Notes under the pieces: model-generated
What the model was told of the DNA's origin: nothing
Database searches by the model: none
Seen by the model: only the letters and a program-made list of their open reading frames with translations
Translations under genes and position numbers: made by a program
Part shown: in pieces, positions 10,364-25,080 of the stretch
How positions within the stretch are numbered: position 1 is the stretch's first letter
How the letters are laid out: each line of letters opens with the position of its first letter
DNA from: Rallus limicola
Taxonomy: Eukaryota; Chordata; Aves; Gruiformes; Rallidae
NCBI GenBank assembly: GCA_022605955.1
Contig: JAKCOZ010000021.1
Span: forward strand, 17,100,161-17,164,160
Reading direction: 5' to 3'
Length of the DNA: 64,000 bases

Positions 10364-13300
10364 GCCCAATACAGCGACTGGAACCCTGATGCTGTTCTGA
10401 GTCTTAACTGTGTTCCTGAAGGGTCTGGAAGCCCTGGTCCCACCAAAGCACCTAATTGGACATGCCTCAGGAGTTAAGCCCAGCCGCCCCCAGCCACCCA
10501 GAGCAATCTGAGGTGGGTTGGAACGCAAGGGGGTTTAACCTCTGCCAAATTAGTCTACCTGGTGGTGGATTGTGACAGCCATCTGCCTTGGGATCGTAGG
10601 GCTTGCCGTGCGCCGTCTTGGACTGATGGCCCATTGCAGTTTTGGCAGCTTGGCTGGCTCTGGTTTAGGTGTGTGTCAGCCGGTGTAGCCAGGGTGGTGG
10701 GCAGTTAGCATGGCTAACTGTGTGTGTGTGTGAAATGTTTTTATTCCAAACCTAAGACCTTAGACTTGAGTAAACCTTCTACAACAAACGCAGCCAGGGG
10801 ATTTTCAGTTGATCTTCTGCTGGCCCAGGAGTTTCTTTGTCTCCTGGTGCTGGCTGCACTGAGAGTTGACTGTTGTGACTGCACGCCTTTGCCCGCCATG
10901 GGATGGCAGCGGGGAGAGTTGCTTGAGTGCCCTGACCTCTCCGTGCTCCGCGCTAAACAGCAGCATACGCTCTGGAACTGTGCAGCGAGGAGATGGCATC
11001 GGGGGGACTTGCCTCGGCGTGGCCACCCCTATGTGACGGAGCTAAGGCGAACTATTGGTCAAGGTAAGAGAATGGAGGGTGGGGAATGGGTTTTGGCAGT
11101 TCCTTGTCCTGTGACTTTGGCTTTTGCTTTGGCAGGCTATGCGGGCAGCATCGGTGGGACACTGCGACCGGTGCGAGCGCGTCGAGAAGGTGAAGCCATC
11201 GTCTTTGTATCAGGCTAGTCATGCAGCTTGTGCGTTTGTGATGGGCTTGTCTCACGTGGTGTGCCTGGGTGTTTTGGTGGTGGAAAGTGTAGCGTGCTGT
11301 CCTTAGTTTTGTTGCAAGGCAGGGGATTTTGGAAATCAGCTCTTGGAATTCATTCTAATACGCAGTGGGGACGGGGTTATGAATCTGTATCTTTGGAGAG
11401 AGTAGAACGCAGCAGAACTGGCACGTAAGTGGGTGCGTCTGCAGCGGATCGGTCGTCCCTTGTGCACCCAGCGCTGAACCGTGACAACGAGCAACAAATG
11501 GAATCCCCCACCTGATGTGCAGTCGCTTTGGACTGATGGCAGGCTGCAGCTGTGTGATGGTAGGTATGGCAGTCTCAGTCATTTGCACGCTTGCTGTCAA
11601 GCGTGTGGTTGCGCTCTCCCTTGCTCTCAAGCACGCTCTCTTTTCCACACTTTTCTCTTTCGGTCCCCCATTCTCCTGCCCGCTGCTTGTAGGCCCAATA
11701 CAGCGACTGGAACCCTGATGCTGTTCTGAGTCTTAACTGTGTTCCTGAAGGGTCTGGAAGCCCTGGTCCCACCAAAGCACCTAATTGGACATGCCTCAGG
11801 AGTTAAGCCCAGCCGCCCCCAGCCACCCAGAGCAATCTGAGGTGGGTTGGAACGCAAGGGGGTTTAACCTCTGCCAAATTAGTCTACCTGGTGGTGGATT
11901 GTGACAGCCATCTGCCTTGGGATCGTAGGGCTTGCCGTGCGCCGTCTTGGACTGATGGCCCATTGCAGTTTTGGCAGCTTGGCTGGCTCTGGTTTAGGTG
12001 TGTGTCAGCCGGTGTAGCCAGGGTGGTGGGCAGTTAGCATGGCTAACTGTGTGTGTGTGTGAAATGTTTTTATTCCAAACCTAAGACCTTAGACTTGAGT
12101 AAACCTTCTACAACAAACGCAGCCAGGGGATTTTCAGTTGATCTTCTGCTGGCCCAGGAGTTTCTTTGTCTCCTGGTGCTGGCTGCACTGAGAGTTGACT
12201 GTTGTGACTGCACGCCTCTGCCCGCCATGGGATGGCAGCGGGGAGAGTTGCTTGAGTGCCCTGACCTCTCCGTGCCCCGCGCTAAACAGCAGCATAAGCT
12301 CGGGAACTGTGCAGGGACGAGATGGCATCGGGGGGACTTGCCTCGGCGTGGCCACCCCTATGTGACGGAGCTAAGGCGAACTATTGGTCAAGGTAAGAGA
12401 ATGGAGGGTGGGGAATGGGTTTTGGCAGTTCCTTGTCCTGTGACTTTGGCTTTTGCTTTGGCAGGCTATGCGGGCAGCATCGGTGGGACACTGCGACTGG
12501 TGCGAGCGCGTCGAGAAGGTGAAGCCATCGTCTTTGTATCAGGCTAGTCATGCAGCTTGTGCGTTTGTGTTGGGCTTGTCTCACGTGGTGTGCCTGGGTG
12601 TTTTGGTGGTGGAAAGTGTAGCGTGCTGTCCTTAGTTTTCTTGCAAGGCAGGGGATTTTGGAAATCAGCTCTTGGAATTCATTCTAATACGCAGTGGGGA
12701 CCGGGTTATGAATCTCTATCATTGGAGAGAGTAGAACGCAGAAGAACTGGCACGTAAGTGGGTCCGTCTGCAGCGGATCGGTCGTCCATGGTGCACCCAG
12801 CGCTGAACCGTGACAACGAGCAACAAATGGAATCCCCCACCTGATGTGCAGTCGCTTTGGACTGATGGCAGGCTGCAGCTGTGTGATGGTAGGTATGGCA
12901 GTCTCAGTCATTTGCACGCTTGCTGTCAAGCATGTGGTTGCGCTCTCCCTTGCTCTCAAGCACGCTCTCTTTTCCACACTTTTCTCTTTCGGTCCCCCAT
13001 TCTCCTGCCCGCTGCTTGTAGGCCCAATACAGCGACTGGAACCCTGACGCTGTTCTGAGTCTTAACTGTGTTCCTGAAGGGTTGGGAAGCCCTGGTCCCA
13101 CCAAAGCACCTAATTGGACATGCCTCAGGAGTTAAGCCCAGCTGCCCCCAGCCACCCAGAGCAATCTGAGGTGGGTTGGAACGCAAGGGGGTTTAACCTC
13201 TGCCAAATTAGTCTACCTGGTGGTGGATTGTGACAGCCATCTGCCTTGGGATCGTAGGGCTTGCCGTGCGCTGTCTTGGACTGATGGCCCATTGCAGTTT

Positions 13301-14386
13301 TGGCAGCTTGGCTGGCTCTGGTTTAGGTGTGTGTCAGCCGGTGTAGCCAGGGTGGTGGGCAGTTAGCATGGCTAACTGTGTGTGTGTGTGAAATGTTTTT
13401 ATTCCAAACCTAAGACCTTAGACTTGAGTAAACCTTCTACAACAAACGCAGCCAGGGGATTTTCAGTTGATCTTCTGCTGGCCCAGGAGTTTCTTTGTCT
13501 CCTGGTGCTGGCTGCACTGAGAGTTGACTGTTGTGACTGCACGCCTCTGCCCGCCATGGGATGGCAGCGGGGAGAGTTGCTTGAGTGCCCTGTCCTCTCC
13601 GTGCCCCGCGCTAAACAGCAGCATAAGCTCTGGAACTGTGCAGCGAGGAGATGGCATCGGGGGGACTTGCCTCGGCGTGGCCACCCCTATGTGACGGAGC
13701 TAAGGCGAACTATTGGTCAAGGTAAGAGAATGGAGGGTGGGGAATGGGTTTTGGCAGTTCCTTGTCCTGTGACTTTGGCTTTTGCTTTGGCAGGCTATGC
13801 GGGCAGCATCGGTGGGACACTGCGACCGGTGCGAGCGCGTCGAGACGGTGAAGCCATCGTCTCTGTATCAGGCTAGTCATGCAGCTTGTGCGTTTGTGTT
13901 GGGCTTGTCTCACGTGGTGTGCCTGGGTGTTTTGGTGGTGGAAAGTGTAGCGTGCTGTCCTTAGTTTTCTTGCAAGGCAGGGGATTTTGGAAATCAGCTC
14001 TTGGAATTCATTCTAATACGCAGTGGGGACCGGGTTATGAATCTCTATCATTGGAGAGAGTAGAACGCAGAAGAACTGGCACATAAGTGGGTCCGTCTGC
14101 AGCGGATCGGTCGTCCATGGTGCACCCAGCGCTGAACCGTGACAACGAGCAACAAATGGAATCCCCCACCTGATGTGCAGTCGCTTTGGACTGATGGCAG
14201 GCTGCAGCTGTGTGATGGTAGGTATGGCAGTCTCAGTCATTTGCACGCTTGCTGTCAAGCATGTGGTTGCGCTCTCCCTTGCTCTCAAGCACGCTCTCTT
14301 TTCCACACTTTTCTCTTTCGGTCCCCCATTCTCCTGCCCGCTGCTTGTAGGCCCAATACAGCGACTGGAACCCTGACGCTGTTCTG

Positions 14387-17300
14387 AGTCTTAACTGTGT
14401 TCCTGAAGGGTTGGGAAGCCCTGGTCCCACCAAAGCACCTAATTGGACATGCCTCAGGAGTTAAGCCCAGCTGCCCCCAGCCACCCAGAGCAATCTGAGG
14501 TGGGTTGGAACGCAAGGGGGTTTAACCTATGCCAAATTAGTCTACCTGGTGGTGGATTGTGACAGCCATCTGCCTTGGGATCGTAGGGCTTGCCGTGCGC
14601 TGTCTTGGACTGATGGCCCATTGCAGTTTTGGCAGCTTGGCTGGCTCTGGTTTAGGTGTGTGTCAGCCGGTGTAGCCAGGGTGGTGGGCAGTTAGCATGG
14701 CTAACTGTGTGTGTGTGTGAAATGTTTTTATTCCAAACCTAAGACCTTAGACTTGAGTAAACCTTCTACAACAAACGCAGCCAGGGGATTTTCAGTTGAT
14801 CTTCTGCTGGCCCAGGAGTTTCTTTGTCTCCTGGTGCTGGCTGCACTGAGAGTTGACTGTTGTGACTGCACGCCTCTGCCCGCCATGGGATGGCAGCGGG
14901 GAGAGTTGCTTGAGTGCCCTGTCCTCTCCGTGCCCCGCGCTAAACAGCAGCATAAGCTCTGGAACTGTGCAGCGAGGAGATGGCATCGGGGGGACTTGCC
15001 TCGGCGTGGCCACCCCTATGTGACGGAGCTAAGGCGAACTATTGGTCAAGGTAAGAGAATGGAGGGTGGGGAATGGGTTTTGGCAGTTCCTTGTCCTGTG
15101 ACTTTGGCTTTTGCTTTGGCAGGCTATGCGGGCAGCATCGGTGGGACACTGCGACCGGTGCGAGCGCGTCGAGAAGGTGAAGCCATCGTCTCTGTATCAG
15201 GCTAGTCATGCAGCTTGTGCGTTTGTGTTGGGCTTGTCTCACGTGGTGTGCCTGGGTGTTTTGGTGGTGGAAAGTGTAGCGTGCTGTCCTTAGTTTTCTT
15301 GCAAGGCAGGGGATTTTGGACATCAGCTCTTGGAATTCATTCTAATACGCAGTGGGGACCGGGTTATGAATCTCTATCATTGGAGAGACTAGAACGCAGA
15401 AGAACTGGCACGTAAGTGGGTGCGTCTGCAGCGGATCGGTCGTCCCTTGTGCACCCAGCGCTGAACCGTGACAACGAGCAACAAATGGAATCCCCCACCT
15501 GATGTGCAGTCGCTTTGGACTGATGGCAGGCTGCAGCTGTGAGATGGTAGGTATGGCAGTCTCAGTCATTCGCACGCTTGCTGTCAAGCGTGTGGTTGCG
15601 CTCTCCCTTGCTGTCAAGCACGCTCTCTTTTCCACACTTTTCTCTTTCGGTCCCCCTTTCTCCTGCCTGCTGCTTGTAGGCCCAATACAGCGACTGGAAC
15701 CCTGACGCTGTTCTGAGTCTTAACTGTGTTCCTGAAGGGTCTGGAAGCCCTGGTCCCACCAAAGCACCTAATTGGACATGCCTCAGGAGTTAAGCCCAGC
15801 CGCCCCCAGCCACCCAGAGCAATCTGAGGTGGGTTGGAACGCAAGGGGGTTTAACCTCTGCCAAATTAGTCTACCTGGTGGTGGATTGTGACAGCCATCT
15901 GCCTTGGGATCGTAGGGCTTGCCGTGCGCCGTCTTGGACTGATGGCCCATTGCAGTTTTGGCAGCTTGGCTGGCTCTGGTTTAGGTGTGTGTCAGCCGGT
16001 GTAGCCAGGGTGGTGGGCAGTTAGCATGGCTAACTGTGTGTGTGTGTGAAATGTTTTTATTCCAAACCTAAGACCTTAGACTTGAGTAAACCTTCTACAA
16101 CAAACGCAGCCAGGGGATTTTCAGTTGATCTTCTGCTGGCCCAGGAGTTTCTTTGTCTCCTGGTGCTGGCTGCACTGAGAGTTGACTGTTGTGACTGCAC
16201 GCCTCTGCCCGCCATGGGATGGCAGCGGGGAGAGTTGCTTGAGTGCCCTGACCTCTCCGTGCCCCGCGCTAAACAGCAGCATAAGCTCTGGAACTGTGCC
16301 GCGAGGAGATGGCATCGGGGGGACTTGCCTCGGCGTGGCCACCCCTATGTGACGGAGCTAAGGCGAACTATTGGTCAAGGTAAGAGAATGGAGAGTGGGG
16401 AACGGGTTTTGGCAGTTCCTTGTCCTGTGACTTTGGCTTTTGCTTTGGCAGGCTATGCGGGAAGCATCGGTGGGACACTGCGACCGGTGCGAGCGCGTCG
16501 AGAAGGTGAAGCCATCGTCTCTGTATCAGGCTAGTCATGCAGCTTGTGCGTTTGTGTTGGGCTTGTCTCACGTGGTGTGCCTGGGTGTTTTGGTGGTGGA
16601 AAGTGTAGCGTGCTGTCCTTAGTTTTGTTGCAAGGCAGGGGATTTTGGAAATCAGCTCTTGGAATACATTCTAATACGCAGTGGGGACGGGGTTATGAAT
16701 CTCTATCATTGGAGAGAGTAGAACGCAGCAGAACTGGCACGTAAGTGGGTGTGTCTGCAGCAGATCGGTCGTCCCTTGTGCACCCAGTGCTGAACCGTGA
16801 CAACGAGCAACAAATGGAATTGCCCACCTGATGTGCAGTCACTTCGGACTGATGGCAGGCTGCAGCTGTGTGATGGGAGGTATGGCAGTCGCAGTCAGTT
16901 GCACGCTTGCTGTCAAGCGTGTGGTTGCGCTCTCCCTTGCTCTCAAGCACGCTCTCTTTTCCACACTTTTCTCTTTCGGTCCCCCATTCTCTTGCCCGCT
17001 GCTTGTAGGCCCAATACAGCGACTGGAACCCTGACGCTGTTCTGAGTCTTAACTGTGTTCCTGAAGGGTTGGGAAGCCCTGGTCCCACCAAAGCACCTAA
17101 TTGGACATGCCTCAGGAGTTAAGCCCAGCCGCCCCCAGCCACCCAGAGCAATCTGAGGTGGGTTGGAACGCAAGGGGGTTTAACCTCTGCCAAATTAGTC
17201 TACCTGGTGGTGGATTGTGACAGCCATCTGCCTTGGGATCGTAGGGCTTGCCGTAGGCCGTCTTGGACTGATGGCCCATTGCAGTTTTGGCAGCTTGGCT

Positions 17301-19702
17301 GGCTCTGGTTTAGGTGTGTGTCAGCCGGTGTAGCCAGGGTGGTGGGCAGTTAGCATGGCTAACTGTGTGTGTGTGTGAAATGTTTTTATTCCAAACCTAA
17401 GACCTTAGACTTGAGTAAACCTTCTACAACAAACGCAGCCAGGGGATTTTCAGTTGATCTTCTGCTGGCCCAGGAGTTTCTTTGTCTCCTGGTGCTGGCT
17501 GCACTGAGAGTTGACTGTTGTGACTGCACGCCTCTGCCCGCCATGGGATGGCAGCGGGGAGAGTTGCTTGAGTGCCCTGTCCTCTCCGTGCCCCGCGCTA
17601 AACAGCAGCATAAGCTCTGGAACTGTGCAGCGAGGAGATGGCATCGGGGGGACTTGCCTCGGCGTGGCCACCCCTATGTGACGGAGCTAAGGCGAACTAT
17701 TGGTCAAGGTAAGAGAATGGAGGGTGGGGAATGGGTTTTGGCAGTTACTTGTCCTGTGACTTTGGCTTTTGCTTTGGCAGGCTATGCGGGCAGCATCGGT
17801 GGGACACTGCGACCGGTGCGAGCGCGTCGAGAAGGTGAAGCCATCGTCTCTGTATCAGGCTAGTCATGCAGCTTGTGCGTTTGTGTTGGGCTTGTCTCAC
17901 GTGGTGTGCCTGGGTGTTTTGGTGGTGGAAAGTGTAGCGTGCTGTCCTTAGTTTTCTTGCAAGGCAGGGGATTTTGGACATCAGCTCTTGGAATTCATTC
18001 TAATACGCAGTGGGGACCCGGTTATGAATCTCTATCATTGGAGAGAGTAGAACGCAGAAGAACTGGCACGTAAGTGGGTGCGTCTGCAGCGGATCGGTCG
18101 TCCCTTGTGCACCCAGCGCTGAACCGTGACAACGAGCAACAAATGGAATCCCCCACCTGATGTGCAGTCGCTTTGGACTGATGGCAGGCTGCAGCTGTGA
18201 GATGGTAGGTATGGCAGTCTCAGTCATTCGCACGCTTGCTGTCAAGCGTGTGGTTGCGCTCTCCCTTGCTGTCAAGCACGCTCTCTTTTCCACACTTTTC
18301 TCTTTCGGTCCCCCATTCTCCTGCCCGCTGCTTGTAGGCCCAATACAGCGACTGGAACCCTGACGCTGTTCTGAGTCTTAACTGTGTTCCTGAAGGGTTG
18401 GGAAGCCCTGGTCCCACCAAAGCACCTAATTGGACATGCCTCATGAGTTAAGCCCAGCTGCCCCCAGCCACCCAGAGCAATCTGAGGTGGGTTGGAACGC
18501 AAGGGGGTTTAACCTATGCCAAATTAGTCTACCTGGTGGTGGATTGTGACAGCCATCTGCCTTGGGATCGTAGGGCTTGCCGTGCGCCGTCTTGGACTGA
18601 TGGCCCATTGCAGTTTTGGCAGCTTGGCTGGCTCTGGTTTAGGTGTGTGTCAGCCGGTGTAGCCAAGGTGGTGGGCAGTTAGCATGGCTAACTGTGTGTG
18701 TGTGTGAAATGTTTTTATTCCAAACCTAAGACCTTAGACTTGAGTAAACCTTCTACAACAAACGCAGCCAGGGGATTTTCAGTTCATCTTCTGCTGGCCC
18801 AGGAGTTTCTTTGTCTCCTGGTGCTGGCTGCACTGAGAGTTGACTGTTGTGACTGCACGCCTCTGCCCGCCATGGGATGGCAGCGGGGAGAGTTGCTTGA
18901 GTGCCCTGACCTCTCCGTGCCCCGCGCTAAACAGCAGCATAAGCTCTGGAACTGTGCAGCGAGGAGATGGCATCGGGGGGACTTGCCTCGGCGTGGCCAC
19001 CCCTATGTGACGGAGCTAAGGCGAACTATTGGTCAAGGTAAGAGAATGGAGAGTGGGGAACGGGTTTTGGCAGTTCCTTGTCCTGTGACTTTGGCTTTTG
19101 CTTTGGCAGGCTATGCGGGAAGCATCGGTGGGACACTGCGACCGGTGCGAGCGCGTCGAGAAGGTGAAGCCATCGTCTCTGTATCAGGCTAGTCATGCAG
19201 CTTGTGCGTTTGTGTTGGGCTTGTCTCACGTGGTGTGCCTGGGTGTTTTGGTGGTGGAAAGTGTAGCGTGCTGTCCTTAGTTTTGTTGCAAGGCAGGGGA
19301 TTTTGGACATCAGCTCTTGGAATTCATTCTAATACGCAGTGGGGACCGGGTTATGAATCTGTATCTTTGGAGAGACTAGAACGCAGCAGAACTGGCACGT
19401 AAGTGGGTGCGTTTGCAGTGGATCGGTCGTCCCTTGTGCACCCAGCACTGAACCGTGACAACGAGCAACAAATGGAATTCCCCACCTGATGTGCAGTCGC
19501 TTTGGACTGATGGCAGGCTGCAGCTGTGTGATGGTAGGTATGGCAGTCTCAGTCATGTGCACGCTTGCTGTCAAGCGTGTGGTTGCGCTCTCCCTTGCTC
19601 TCAAGCACGCTCTCTTTTCCACACTTTTCTCTTTCGGTCCCCCATTCTCTTGCCCGCTGCTTGTAGGCCCAATACAGCGACTGGAACCCTGACGCTGTTC
19701 TG
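14387..19702 (+). repeat. Dimeric higher-order repeats (monomers 12-13 and 14-15)
   Basis: Monomers 12 and 14 share one variant set (CPVLSVPR and TAIPTISQ on the opposite strand). Monomers 13 and 15 share another (KRMESGERV in place of KRMEGGEWV). The pair repeats with a period of 2,658 bp. Monomer 15 differs from 13 in its 3' half, so conversion tracts are shorter than a monomer. Confidence 0.75.
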
Positions 19703-21062
19703 AGTCTTAACTGTGTTCCTGAAGGGTTGGGAAGCCCTGGTCCCACCAAAGCACCTAATTGGACATGCCTCAGGAGTTAAGCCCAGCCGCCCCCAGCCAC
19801 CCAGAGCAATCTGAGGTGGGTTGGAACGCAAGGGGGTTTAACCTCTGCCAAATTAGTCTACCTGGTGGTGGATTGTGACAGCCATCTGCCTTGGGATCGT
19901 AGGGCTTGCCGTAGGCCGTCTTGGACTGATGGCCCATTGCAGTTTTGGCAGCTTGGCTGGCTCTGGTTTAGGTGTGTGTCAGCCGGTGTAGCCAGGGTGG
20001 TGGGCAGTTAGCATGGCTAACTGTGTGTGTGTGTGAAATGTTTTTATTCTAAACCTAAGAGCTGAGACTTGAGTAAACCTTCTACAACAAACGCAGCCAG
20101 GGGATTTTCAGTTGATCTTCTGCTGGCCCAGGAGTTTCTTTGTCTCCTGGTGCTGGCTGCACTGAGAGTTGACTGTTGTGACTGCACGCCTCTGCCCGCC
20201 ATGGGATGGCAGCGGGGAGAGTTGCTTGAGTGCCCTGACCTCTCCGTGCCCCGCGCTAAACAGCAACATAAGCTCTGGAACTGTGCAGGGACGAGATGGC
20301 ATCCGGGGGACTTGCCTCGGCGTGGCCACCACTATGTGACGGAGCTAAGGCGAACTATTGGTCAAGGTAGGAGAATGGAGCGTGGGGAATGGGTTTTGGC
20401 GGTTCCTTGTCCTGTGACGTTGGCTTTTGCTTTGGCAGGCTATGCGGGCAGCATCGGTGGGACACTGCAACCTGTGCGAGCGCATCGAGAAGGTGAAGCC
20501 ATCGTCTCTGTATCAGGCTAGTCATGCAGCTTGTGCGTTTGTGTTGGGCTTGTCTCACGTGGTGTACCTGGGTGTTTTGGTGGTGGAAAGTGTAGCGTGC
20601 TGTCCTTAGTTTTGTTGCAAGGCAGGGGATTTTGGGAATCAGCTCTTGGAATTCATTCTAATACGCAGTGGGGACCTGGTTATGAATCTCTATAGGTGTG
20701 TGAGGTAACCTCATGCAGCTGTATCATTGGAGAGAGTAGAACGCAGCAGAACTGGCACGGAAGTGGGTGCGTTTGCAGCGGATCGGTCGTCCCTTGTGCA
20801 CCCAGCACTGAACCGTGACAACGAGCAACAAATGGAATTCCCCACCTGATGTGCAGTCGCTTTGGACTGATGGCAGGCTGCAGCTGTGTGATGGTAGGTA
20901 TGGCAGTCTCAGTCATGTGCACGCTTGCTGTCAAGCGTGTGGTTGCGCTCTCCCTTGCTCTCAAGCACGCTCTCTTTTCCACACTTTTCTCTTTCGGTCC
21001 CCCATTCTCTTGCCCGCTGCTTGTAGGCCCAATACAGCGACTGGAACCCTGACGCTGTTCTG
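19703..21062 (+). repeat. 1,360-bp monomer 16 with 31-bp insertion
   Basis: This monomer carries the 31-bp insertion near 20693-20723 and a CACTATGTGACGG variant shared with monomer 19 at 23721-25080. Monomers 17 and 18, which share the GAGAGTATCGAG variant, lie between them, so the 16-17-18-19 stretch looks like a partial higher-order repeat. Confidence 0.75.
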
Positions 21063-23720
21063 AGTCTTAACTGTGTTCCTGAAGGGTCGGGAAGCCCTGG
21101 TCCCACCAAAGCACCTAATTGGACATGCCTCAGGAGTTAAGCCCAGCCGCCCCCAGCCACCCAGAGCAATCTGAGGTGGGTTGGAACGCAAGGGGGTTTA
21201 CCCTCTGCCAAATTAGTCTACCTGGTGGTGGATTGTGACAGCCATCTGCCTGGGGATCGTAGGGCTTGCCGTGCGCCGTCTTGGACTGATGGCCCATTGC
21301 AGTTGCTGCAGCTTGGCTGGCTCTACTTTAGGTGTGTGTCAGCCGGTGTAGCCAGGGTGGTGGGCAGTTAGCATGGCTAACTGTGTGTGTGTGTGAAATG
21401 TTTTTATTCCAAACCTAAGAGCTGAGACTTGAGTAAACCTTCTACAACAAACGCAGCCAGAGGATTTTCAGTTGATCTTCTGCTGGCCCAGGAGTTTCTT
21501 TGTCTCCTGCTGCTGGCTGCACTGAGAGTTGACTGTTGTGACTGCAGGTCTCTGCCCGCCATGGGATGGCAGCGGGGAGAGTTGCTGAAGTGCCCTGACC
21601 TCTCCGTGCCCCGCGATAAACAGCAGCATCAGCTCTGGAACTGTGCAGCGAGGAGATGGCATCGGGGGTACTTGCCTCGGCGTGGCCACCCCTATGTGAC
21701 GGAGCTAAGGCGAACTATTGGTCAAGGTAAGAGAATGGAGGGTGGGGAATGGGTTTTGGCAGTTCCTTGTCCTGTGACTTTGGCTTTTGCTTTGGCAGGC
21801 TATGCGGGCAGCATCGGTGGGACACTGCGACCGGTCCGAGAGTATCGAGAAGGTGAAGCCATCGTGTCTGTATCAGGCTAGTCATGCAGCTTGTGCGTTT
21901 GTGTTGGGCTTGTCTCACGTGTTGTGCCTGGGTGTTTTGGTGGTGGAAAGTGTAGCGTGCTGTCCTTAGTTTTGTTGCAAGGCAGGGGATTTTGGACATC
22001 AGCTCTTGGAATTCATTCTAATACGCAGTGGGGACCGGGTTATGAATATGTATCTTTGGAGAGACTAGAACGCAGCAGAACTGGCACGTAAGTGGGTGCG
22101 TTGGCAGCGGATCGGTCGTCCCTTCTGCACCCAGCACTGAACCGTGACAACGAGCAACAAATGGAATTCCCCACCTGATGTGCATTCGCTTTGGACTGAT
22201 GGCAGGCTGCAGCTGTGTGATGGTAGGTATGGCAGTCTCAGTCATGTGCACGCTTGCTGTCAAGCGTGTGGTTGCGCTCTCCCTTGCTCTCAAGCACGCT
22301 CTCTTTTCCACACTTTTCTCTTTCGGTCCCCCATTCTCTTGCCCGCTGCTTGTAGGCCCAATACAGCGACTGGAACCCTGACGCTGTTCTGAGTCTTAAC
22401 TGTGTTCCTGAAGGGTCGGGAAGCCCTGGTCCCACCAAAGCACCTAATTGGACATGCCTCAGGAGTTAAGCCCAGCCGCCCCCAGCCACCCAGAGCAATC
22501 TGAGGTGGGTTGGAACGCAAGGGGGTTTAACCTCTGCCAAATTAGTCTACCTGGTGGTGGATTGTGACAGCCATCTGCCTTGGGATCGTAGGGCTTGCTG
22601 TGCACCGTCTTGGACTGATGGCCCATTGCAGTTTTGGCAGCTTGGCTGGCTCTGGTTTAGGTGTGTGTCAGCCGGTGTAGCCAGGGTGGTGGGCAGTTAG
22701 CATGGCTAACTGTGTGTGTGTGTGAAATGTTTTTATTCCAAAGCTAAGAGCTGAGACTTGAGTAAACCTTCTACAACAAACGCAGCCAGAGGATTTTCAG
22801 TTGATCTTCTGCTGGCCCAGGAGTTTCTTTGTCTCCTGCTGCTGGCTGCACTGAGAGTTGACTGTTGTGACTGCACGCCTCTGCCCGCCATGGGATGGCA
22901 GCGGGGAGAGTTGCTGAAGTGCCCTGACCTCTCCGTGCCCCGCGCTAAACAGCAGCATCAGCTCTGGAACTGTGCAGCGAGGAGATGGCATCGGGGGGAC
23001 TTGCCTCGGCGTGGCCACCCCTATGTGACGGAGCTAAGGCGAACTATTGGTCAAGGTAAGAGAATGGAGGGTGGGGAATGGGTTTTGGCAGTTCCTTGTC
23101 CTGTGACTTTGGCTTTTGCTTTGGCAGGCTATGCGGGCAGCATCGGTGGGACACTGCGACCGGTCCGAGAGTATCGAGAAGGTGAAGCCATCGTGTCTGT
23201 ATCAGGCTAGTCATGCAGCTTGTGCGTTTGTGTTGGGCTTGTCTCACGTGGTGTGCCTGGGTGTTTTGGTGGTGGAAAGTGTAGCGTGCTGTCCTTAGTT
23301 TTGTTGCAAGGCAGGGGATTTTGGAAATCAGCTCTTGGAATACATTCTAATACGCAGTGGGGACCGGGTTATGAATCTCTATCATTGGAGAGAGTAGAAC
23401 GCAGCAGAACTGGCACGTAAGTGGGTGTGTCTGCAGCAGATCGGTCGTCCCTTGTGCACCCAGTGCTGAACCGTGACAACGAGCAACAAATGGAATTGCC
23501 CACCTGATGTGCAGTCGCTTTGGACTGATGGCAGGCTGCAGCTGTGTGATGGTAGTTATGGCAGTCGCAGTCATTTGCACGCTTGCTGTCAAGCGTGTGG
23601 TTGCGCTCTCCCTTGCTGTCAAGCACGCTCTCTTTTCCACACTTTTCTCTTTCGGTCCCCCATTCTCTTGCCCGCTGCTTGTAGGCCCAATACAGCGACT
23701 GGAACCCTGACGCTGTTCTG

Positions 23721-25080
23721 AGTCTTAACTGTGTTCCTGAAGGGTTGGGAAGCCCTGGTCCCACCAAAGCACCTAATTGGACATGCCTCAGGAGTTAAGC
23801 CCAGCCGCCCCCAGCCACCCAGAGCAATCTGAGGTGGGTTGGAACGCAAGGGGGTTTAACCTCTGCCAAATTAGTCTACCTGGTGGTGGATTGTGACAGC
23901 CATCTGCCTTGGGATCGTAGGGCTTGCCGTAGGCCGTCTTGGACTGATGGCCCATTGCAGTTTTGGCAGCTTGGCTGGCTCTGGTTTAGGTGTGTGTCAG
24001 CCTGTGTAGCCAGGGTGGTGGGCAGTTAGCATGGCTAACTGTGTGTGTGTGTGAAATGTTTTTATTCTAAACCTAAGAGCTGAGACTTGAGTAAACCTTC
24101 TACAACAAACGCAGCCAGGGGATTTTCAGTTGATCTTCTGCTGGCCCAGGAGTTTCTTTGTCTCCTGGTGCTGGCTGCACTGAGAGTTGACTGTTGTGAC
24201 TGCACGCCTCTGCCCGCCATGGGATGGCAGCGGGGAGAGTTGCTTGAGTGCCCTGACCTCTCCGTGCCCCGCGCTAAACAGCAACATAAGCTCTGGAACT
24301 GTGCAGCGAGGAGATGGCATCGGGGGGACTTGCCTCGGCGTGGCCACCACTATGTGACGGAGCTAAGGCGAACTATTGGTCAAGGTAGGAGAATGGAGCG
24401 TGGGGAATGGGTTTTGGCGGTTCCTTGTCCTGTGACGTTGGCTTTTGCTTTGGCAGGCTATGCGGGCAGCATCGGTGGGACACTGCAACCTGTGCGAGCG
24501 CATCGAGAAGGTGAAGCCATCGTGTCTGTATCAGGCTAGTCATGCAGCTTGTGCGTTTGTGTTGGGCTTGTCTCACGTGGTGTACCTGGGTGTTTTGGTG
24601 GTGGAAAGTGTAGCGTGCTGTCCTTAGTTTTGTTGCAAGGCAGGGGATTTTGGAAATCAGCTCTTGGAATTCATTCTAATACGCAGTGGGGACCTGGTTA
24701 TGAATCTCTATAGGTGTGTGAGGTAACCTCATGCAGCTGTATCATTGGAGAGAGTAGAACGCAGAAGAACTGGCACGTAAGTGGGTGCGTCTGCAGCGGA
24801 TCGGTCGTCCCCTGTGCACCAGGCGCTGAACCGTGACAATGAGCAACAAATGGAATCCCCCACCTGATGTGCAGTCGCTTCGGACTGATGGCGGGCTGCA
24901 GCTGTGTGCTGGTAGGTATGGCAGTCTCAGTCATTCGCACGCTTGCTGTCAAGCGTGTGGTTGCGCTCTCCCTTGCTCTCAAGCACGCTCTCTTTTCCAC
25001 ACTTTTCTCTTTCGGTCCCCCATTCTCTTGCCCGCTGCTAGTTGGCCCAATACATCGACTGGAACCCTGACGCTGTTCTG
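23721..25080 (+). repeat. 1,360-bp monomer 19 with 31-bp insertion
   Basis: Carries the palindromic 31-bp segment near 24711-24741. It begins the transition to more divergent monomers at the right edge of the left array. Confidence 0.75.

Larger units (their letters stand above)
9071..13057 (+). repeat. Variant series 8-9-10 in the left array
   Basis: Three consecutive 1,329-bp monomers are told apart by diagnostic substitutions within the recurring frame: 8 reads HKLWNCAVRR, 9 reads HTLWNCAARR, 10 reads HKLGNCAGTR. The same series reappears in the right array as 8-9-8-9-10 at 54842-61259, so it marks a higher-order unit shared between the arrays. Confidence 0.8.
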